Part shown: in pieces, positions 59,270 through 64,000 of the stretch | Layout: every line of letters begins with the position of its first letter | Position numbering within the stretch: the stretch's first letter is position 1 | From: Chitinophagales bacterium | GTDB lineage: Bacteria; Bacteroidota; Bacteroidia; Chitinophagales; Saprospiraceae | DNA length: 64,000 nt | Assembly: GCA_013298845.1 (NCBI GenBank) | Contig: JAAFJN010000009.1 | Coordinates: 52,566-116,565, forward strand | Direction of reading: 5' to 3' | Notes under the pieces: generated by a model | Told to the model about the DNA's origin: nothing | Seen by the model: only the letters and a program-made list of their open reading frames with translations | Database searches by the model: none | Program-made: the position numbers and the translations under genes

Positions 59270-59296
59270 GTAGGAGCGTGGTGAACATCAATTCAT

Positions 59297-59360
59297 GTGC
59301 CCGTTATTTCGTAATGCGCTGATATATTGGCGGTTACGAAGTGGCGGGCACTTTTGTTTT
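59297..59360 (+). terminator. Terminator after lipoprotein B
   Basis: GTGCCCG (59297-59303) pairs with CGGGCAC (59345-59351), with an inner stem TTCGTAA/TTACGAA, followed by TTTTGTTTTT. It lies just before the stop of the convergent gene at 59360. Confidence 0.75.
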
Positions 59361-60736
59361 TACACCTGGCGCAACAACCAATCCTTCTCCAAAACAACCT
59401 CGTTTTTAGTCACTTCCGCTTTAAATTTTTGCACCGCCACGGTATCGTTGGGGCGCAGCCGCGCGAGTTTTTTCACCAACCGCAGGGTCGCTAAATAATG
59501 CTGCTGATGGTACCCGATAATTTTCTTTTTGCGCAGCAACAATACCCGAAAACTGGTCAAAAGCGCGTCCAATGCCTCGTATTCGCCGGTTTCGTAGTAC
59601 ATTTTTAGCAGCATTACCCGGCTGTCGAGGTTGAGCAGCAAATCCGATTCGTCCACTTGTGCCAATAACGGCATGGCTTTGGCGTAATTTTTTTGGGTAA
59701 AAAACAACCGCGCCAGGTTGTAATCGCGGTTGGCCGAACGGTATTTTTCTTCCAATAGGGATTCGTACCGGGCAATAAAATCCCGTACCCAGTCAAACGC
59801 CTCCAACCGCAGGCCCAGCGCCACGATGTTTTTGTACGCAAACCGGCTCAAAACGCCATTTTCGATCAACACTTCCGTTTCCAAACCAATTTTATACAAA
59901 TCAAACGCCTCCCGGATATAGTGCACCTGCCCGGTATTGAGCCGTTTGATGCAATAATTCACCGCCAGCAACAAAAACGTGCGTCGCTCATCGGGCGGGA
60001 GTTCCGGGTGCTGTTCCAGTTCCCGCCGAAACGCCCGGAAATCGGCTTCGTTGCCCGTGGTAAGGGCTTGGTAGCAATGGTAGTACAAGGCCACCACGGG
60101 TATCTCGAGCATACCCGACGTGCGTACGTGCGCGAGCGAAGCCGTGAGCAAACCCAGGTCGTAGGTCGCCTGATAAACGGCCTTGTGCGATTCCATGAGG
60201 CAGGCCAACCGCAGTTTGCTGCTCACCAAAAACGTGTCCAACGCGCGATTCACCGAAGCCAGGTTATTGGCCCCCGTGCGGTGTTGCGATTCGGTACTGA
60301 CGTATTTTTCCCATTCGAGCAAGTATTGGTACAAAAAAAAGTCCTTGTCTTGCGGCAATTGCGCCAGTTTGTTGTGGGCGCGTTGCAGGGCGTAGGCGAG
60401 GGCTTTATCGGCTTTTTTACGGCGAAAAACCGGAATTAAATGCAAATCGGCCAGTAGCGGCGCTTGTTCCCAGGCCCGTTGCGTCAGGAAATGTTCGATA
60501 CCCTGAAGCAAAAAAGTCTGCACGTAACGCCATTGCGCCTCGTCGAACGGCGTGCCGGGGTACAATTCGGCGAAAATCTGCGGTGGATCGGGTTCCCGTT
60601 GTTTGAGCCGGAGCAAACAGTGCCAAAGGCCCAGTACATCGGTGCGTTGGTTGAAGTAGGGACTGTTGAGAAAATGGGTGCATTCTCGTTTTTCCACGCC
60701 GTTGAGTTGGTGAAATAGCGCCATTAGTTTTTGCAT
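59360..60736 (-). CDS. Large alpha-helical repeat protein, unknown function
   Basis: A 458-residue cytoplasmic protein with no signal or membrane segment. Nearly all-helical, with TPR-like hairpins in the second half (RDYNLARLFFTQKNYAKAMPLL, SRVMLLKMYYETGEYEALDAL) and MALFHQLNGVEKRECTHFLN, SPYFNQRTDVLGLWHCLL at the start. Proteins with this start (FxxLxxxExxxFxxFLxSPYFN) occur in multiple copies in Saprospiraceae-like genomes as I recall, but I know no function. No partner gene is adjacent. It is convergent with lipoprotein B. Confidence 0.65.
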   Translation of the reverse strand: MQKLMALFHQLNGVEKRECTHFLNSPYFNQRTDVLGLWHCLLRLKQREPDPPQIFAELYPGTPFDEAQWRYVQTFLLQGIEHFLTQRAWEQAPLLADLHLIPVFRRKKADKALAYALQRAHNKLAQLPQDKDFFLYQYLLEWEKYVSTESQHRTGANNLASVNRALDTFLVSSKLRLACLMESHKAVYQATYDLGLLTASLAHVRTSGMLEIPVVALYYHCYQALTTGNEADFRAFRRELEQHPELPPDERRTFLLLAVNYCIKRLNTGQVHYIREAFDLYKIGLETEVLIENGVLSRFAYKNIVALGLRLEAFDWVRDFIARYESLLEEKYRSANRDYNLARLFFTQKNYAKAMPLLAQVDESDLLLNLDSRVMLLKMYYETGEYEALDALLTSFRVLLLRKKKIIGYHQQHYLATLRLVKKLARLRPNDTVAVQKFKAEVTKNEVVLEKDWLLRQV

Positions 60737-61072
60737 GGCGACAAAGTTCGACTTTTTTTACAAAGTTGCGCCTTGTTTTTCTTTTTACCAATAAAAATTT
60801 GCGTAGTTTGCCTTTATCTAAATTGCTGATTAAAAGAAAAATAAAAAATGCAAGGCTACATTTACTTTTTGATAAACAAGGAAAATTGTATTTTTTTTAA
60901 AACCCCCTTTGCCGCACTTTTGTATCATGAATTCATGGGTACGGGGCATTGGTCAAATTTCAACCTGGCCAGCCTACCTGCCAAAAGCCGGGGCACAACT
61001 TATTAAGCGCGTTGGGAAAGGTTGTTTTTAACCCATCACCCCAACGTAACATCAAACAAGAACACACAAATC
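60737..61072. other. Divergent intergenic region, little recognised
   Basis: AT-rich 336 bp between divergent genes. It contains TAGTTTG near 60803 (one base short of the -7 consensus) and no clear promoter or RNA element. Regulatory sequence for both neighbours is expected here, but I cannot point to it. Confidence 0.35.
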
Positions 61073-64000
61073 ATGAAAAAATATCTTTTTCTTTTATTCT
61101 TTTGGAGCCTGTACACCACGTTGGTAGCGCAAGGCTGGGACCGTAAATACCCCAACATTTCCAATAATGAAGTGGTGGAAATCAGTAGGGTACTCCCGCA
61201 CCCCGACGGCGGTTATCTGGCGTTGGCTACCGATCGCTTTAGTAGTACGGCCGATGGTTACTTGGTAAAACTAAACGCCGCCGGAGCATGGCAATGGCAA
61301 AAGCAATTTGGGTCAAATATTAATGATTTGGCCACCGATTTGATCTACACCGCCGATGGTGGCGTGGCGGTGATTGCCAATTCTTTCGCCAATGGCGGTG
61401 CGCCGCCGTATCGGTTAACCACTTTTGCCAAATTTGACAACAACTACAACCTCACCGCCCAAACGCACCTTTGTTCGATGGGCGATATGGAAGATTGTTA
61501 CAACATTATACCGGCCCAAAACGGCGGATATTGGGTGAGTTGCGTCACTTTTTGGCCCATTTTTAAGGGTTACCTCAAACGAATGGATGACCAGGGCAAC
61601 GTTGTGCAATTGGTAGAAACGGGTCTGGACAGTTTGGCCCCGCAAATCATGCTCCCCGATGTGAACGGCGGGTTTAAGGTGATTGCGAGTGATCGAAATT
61701 TTACCCAGGCAACGTTCGATTGGGCTTTAATTCGCTACGATGCGGCCGGGAATTTGTTGAGTAAACAAACCTACGGCACCGTTGGTGATGGCTTCGAGGC
61801 AGGCGCTGCGGCCAATACTCCCGATGGCGGTTTGGTGTTTATCACCCGCGAAACGGACTGGTCGGCTGGTACCAGCGGCGATTATTTGTTAAAAATTGAC
61901 CCGACGGGAAATATTGAATACAAAAAAATGGTCTCCTCCGGGCCTACCCGAAACTTTGTGCGGATTGTGGTGAAACCCGACGGCAGCGGGTACCGTTTGT
62001 TGGGAAAAGGGCAGGATGGAACGCCTTTTTGGCTCCAAACCGGTTACGTTGACGTGGATTTGGCCGGTAATATGGTGAATGAAGTGTATTACCACAACAT
62101 TGCAAGAGGCGAAGATCTGTACGTGAACAATAACCTCGAAACGGTGATTGTGGGCGCACGTCCGGCGGAATACAACACCAGTCCGGAGGTGGCTTGGGCG
62201 GTAAAACTCAACGCCAACGGCCAATTCACCGATGCCGGGGTTGCCGGACAATTGCTGCTGGACGAAAATAACGATTGCACGGGTGATAAAGATTCGCTGG
62301 TGTCTCAATTATTGGTGTATGCAGTACAAAATAACACAGTGGCGGGTGTGGGGCAAACCGATTCCACGGGCCATTATTTTATTCCACTGATGCCCGGCAG
62401 TTACGATATTGTGGTCAAAAAGCCCAATGTGCTTTGGTCGTCGTGCATGGATACCTTGGGCGTGCAGGTAACAGCGGGTGACACCCTGCTCAACACCGAT
62501 TTTGCCTTGTTTTATATTAATTTTCCGGTCAACAGTATGAGTGGTTACGTTTTTCGCGATTACGACGGCGACTGCGTAGTGGACTCGTTTGAAACGGAAT
62601 TTTTCGAAGGTTGGACGGTGAGTTTTGGCATGAATGAAGGGAATAATTTTTACAGTAATACCACCATTACCGATGCCAACGGCTATTATTCGTTTGCGCT
62701 ACCACCCGGTTTTACCAACGCCGCCAATCGTTTTATTTACATTCAACCCTCCGGCCAAAACGTCTTTTGCAACTACAATTGCGCCCCCGAGACGGGCCTT
62801 GGTTTTGCCACCGAACCCAATATGACCTATAACCTCGGGGTGGGGTTGTGCGATACAATAGTGCCCTGTCCTCTTCTCACGACTTCCATTGGGGCCATTA
62901 GTTTGCGGCCCTGTTTCCCGTCGGAGTATTCAGTCGTGGTGCGCAATACGGGTACCGGCACCGCCAATGACGCCAGCGTGGAGATCACCATTGACTCTAA
63001 CCTGACGGTACTGAGCACCAGTATCCCCTGGACGACCCAAAACGGCAACGTATATTCGTTTGATTTGGGCAATATGCCCCCGTATTTTGCCCAGTTAATT
63101 ACAATACAGGTGTTCATCGCCTGCGACGAGGAACCCGGCATCACTTATTGCTCCGAGGCCCATGCCTATCCCGATACCTTGTGTGAAGATGGTTTTTGGG
63201 ACGGTCCGAACATCGAAGTGGAGGGCGTTTGCATGGGCGACAGCGTTGTTTTTACCATCACCAACACGGGCAGCGATATGCTCGAGTCGTTGGAGTACAT
63301 CGTGATTGAAGACAATGTTTTGCTCATGGCACCCACCAGTTTTGAGTTGAATGAAAATGAATCCACCACCATTACGGTAGCGGCCAACGGTGCATTTTTG
63401 CGGCTCGAAACCGAACAGGCGACTGGTTTTCCGGGTTTGGGTGATCCGGTGGCTTGGGTAGAAGGTTGTAACGGCAACGGTCAGTTCAGCATGGGTTTTG
63501 TAAACGGGTTTTCGTTGGGCGACGGCGATCCCTGGTTAGATATTAACTGCACGGAGAGTGTAAATTCGTACGATCCCAACGACAAGCGCGGTTTTCCGGC
63601 GGGCGTTTCCGAAGCGCATTATATCCGGCAAAATACCGAGTTGGAGTACGTTATTCGTTTTCAAAACACCGGTACCGCGCCCGCTTTGTACGTCGAAATT
63701 CGCGATACCCTGCCTTTCCAATGGCTCGATGCCCGCACGGTGGTGCCGGGAGCGAGCAGTCACCCCTACGAATGGGATATGCAGGGCAATGGGGTAGTGG
63801 TGTTCCGGTTTCCGAACATCAATTTGCCCGATAGTGCGTCGAATCCGGCGGCTTCGCAGGGTTACGTGCAGTTCAACGTTCAACAATACCCCGATGTGCC
63901 GTTGGGCACCGAGTTGCAGAACCGGGCGGCCATTTATTTCGACAACAACGCGCCGGTCATTACCAACCAAACCTGGCATACCATTGGCGAAAACTTTTTG
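61073..64000 (+). CDS. Giant secreted protein with Cna_B/SdrD-like and DUF11/DUF7619-type domains (cut by window edge)
   Basis: At least 976 codons; runs off the right edge. Signal peptide MKKYLFLLFFWSLYTTLVAQ. Residues ~25-385 are beta-propeller-like repeats (DGGYLALATDRFSSTADGYL, VKLNAAGAWQWQKQFGSNIN, ADGGVAVIANSFANGG...). About 390-600 has two SdrD/Cna_B-like modules (GQLLLDENNDCTGDKDSLVS; GYVFRDYDGDCVVDSFETEF), then DUF11-like beta repeats and, at ~835, SYDPNDKRGFPAGVSEAHYI with RFQNTGTAPALYVEIRDTLP and IYFDNNAPVITNQ, the DUF7619-type domain. Such proteins usually end in a T9SS sorting domain, presumably beyond the edge. Likely an adhesive or structural surface protein. Confidence 0.85.
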   Translation, partial: MKKYLFLLFFWSLYTTLVAQGWDRKYPNISNNEVVEISRVLPHPDGGYLALATDRFSSTADGYLVKLNAAGAWQWQKQFGSNINDLATDLIYTADGGVAVIANSFANGGAPPYRLTTFAKFDNNYNLTAQTHLCSMGDMEDCYNIIPAQNGGYWVSCVTFWPIFKGYLKRMDDQGNVVQLVETGLDSLAPQIMLPDVNGGFKVIASDRNFTQATFDWALIRYDAAGNLLSKQTYGTVGDGFEAGAAANTPDGGLVFITRETDWSAGTSGDYLLKIDPTGNIEYKKMVSSGPTRNFVRIVVKPDGSGYRLLGKGQDGTPFWLQTGYVDVDLAGNMVNEVYYHNIARGEDLYVNNNLETVIVGARPAEYNTSPEVAWAVKLNANGQFTDAGVAGQLLLDENNDCTGDKDSLVSQLLVYAVQNNTVAGVGQTDSTGHYFIPLMPGSYDIVVKKPNVLWSSCMDTLGVQVTAGDTLLNTDFALFYINFPVNSMSGYVFRDYDGDCVVDSFETEFFEGWTVSFGMNEGNNFYSNTTITDANGYYSFALPPGFTNAANRFIYIQPSGQNVFCNYNCAPETGLGFATEPNMTYNLGVGLCDTIVPCPLLTTSIGAISLRPCFPSEYSVVVRNTGTGTANDASVEITIDSNLTVLSTSIPWTTQNGNVYSFDLGNMPPYFAQLITIQVFIACDEEPGITYCSEAHAYPDTLCEDGFWDGPNIEVEGVCMGDSVVFTITNTGSDMLESLEYIVIEDNVLLMAPTSFELNENESTTITVAANGAFLRLETEQATGFPGLGDPVAWVEGCNGNGQFSMGFVNGFSLGDGDPWLDINCTESVNSYDPNDKRGFPAGVSEAHYIRQNTELEYVIRFQNTGTAPALYVEIRDTLPFQWLDARTVVPGASSHPYEWDMQGNGVVVFRFPNINLPDSASNPAASQGYVQFNVQQYPDVPLGTELQNRAAIYFDNNAPVITNQTWHTIGENFL

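Overview
The window looks like chromosomal DNA of a Bacteroidota bacterium, most likely a Saprospiria (Lewinella/Haliscomenobacter-like) relative. Supporting signs: many secreted proteins ending in a type IX secretion (T9SS) C-terminal sorting domain, lipoproteins with a Cys lipobox, TonB-dependent and beta-barrel outer-membrane proteins, no Shine-Dalgarno signals before starts, and repeated TAnnTTTG boxes (the Bacteroidota -7 promoter element) just upstream of genes. No phage, transposase, plasmid or CRISPR locus is visible. The content is mostly housekeeping genes mixed with surface proteins.

Layout. 1-6.6 kb: 5' part of thiL, divergent lptB, a small lipoprotein plus a sigma54-type AAA+ regulator, a thioredoxin-family protein and a secreted alpha/beta hydrolase. 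6.6-7.5 kb: a non-coding block of two diverged ~374-bp tandem units. 7.5-12.2 kb: large RluA-type pseudouridine synthase, TPR protein, etfB-etfA, bifunctional-nuclease protein. 12.2-18.5 kb: remnant of a T9SS domain, then a minus-strand ABC exporter/LytS-LytTR operon, a flippase and a secreted protein. 19-24 kb: thioredoxin-like secreted protein, two tandem FKBP lipoproteins, cyclase, MmcQ/YjbR protein, DUF2452 protein, lone paaC. 24.2-32.4 kb: alpha-L-rhamnosidase, metG, HAD hydrolase, TerC, small envelope proteins, tRNA-Arg(CCG). 32.5-41 kb: a TonB receptor under a TPP riboswitch, an outer-membrane protein, a DUF1549/DUF1553 cytochrome-type protein, arginine deiminase. 41.5-52 kb: sulfatase-fold membrane enzyme, subtilisin-like protease, cytidylate-kinase-like protein, rnr and recF. 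52-64 kb: a repeat-laden small membrane protein gene, an MFS transporter, an ECF sigma/anti-sigma cassette between two paralogous lipoproteins with a class-C serine hydrolase, a helical-repeat protein, and the start of a giant secreted protein that runs off the right edge.

How the parts fit. Thiamine is touched twice (ThiL; TPP-riboswitch TonB receptor). The ABC exporter with LytS/LytTR regulators looks like a self-contained envelope-stress or peptide-resistance unit. The ECF sigma, zinc-finger anti-sigma and small membrane protein form one compact operon. Several T9SS cargo proteins (hydrolase, protease, unknowns) suggest a secreted degradative lifestyle.

The most unusual non-coding feature is a family of short GTGAA/GTGATGA-type minisatellites placed at gene ends. 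At convergent gene pairs they face each other as inverted arms, form perfect 22-23 bp stems at two loci, and in three genes supply the last codons and the stop. A second, unrelated repeat (GAACATCG) sits the same way at another convergent pair. A palindromic CCTTGTGG repeat has been amplified in frame at the 5' end of the gene after recF and recurs inverted after that gene. All functions are assigned by reading the translations; no database search was run.
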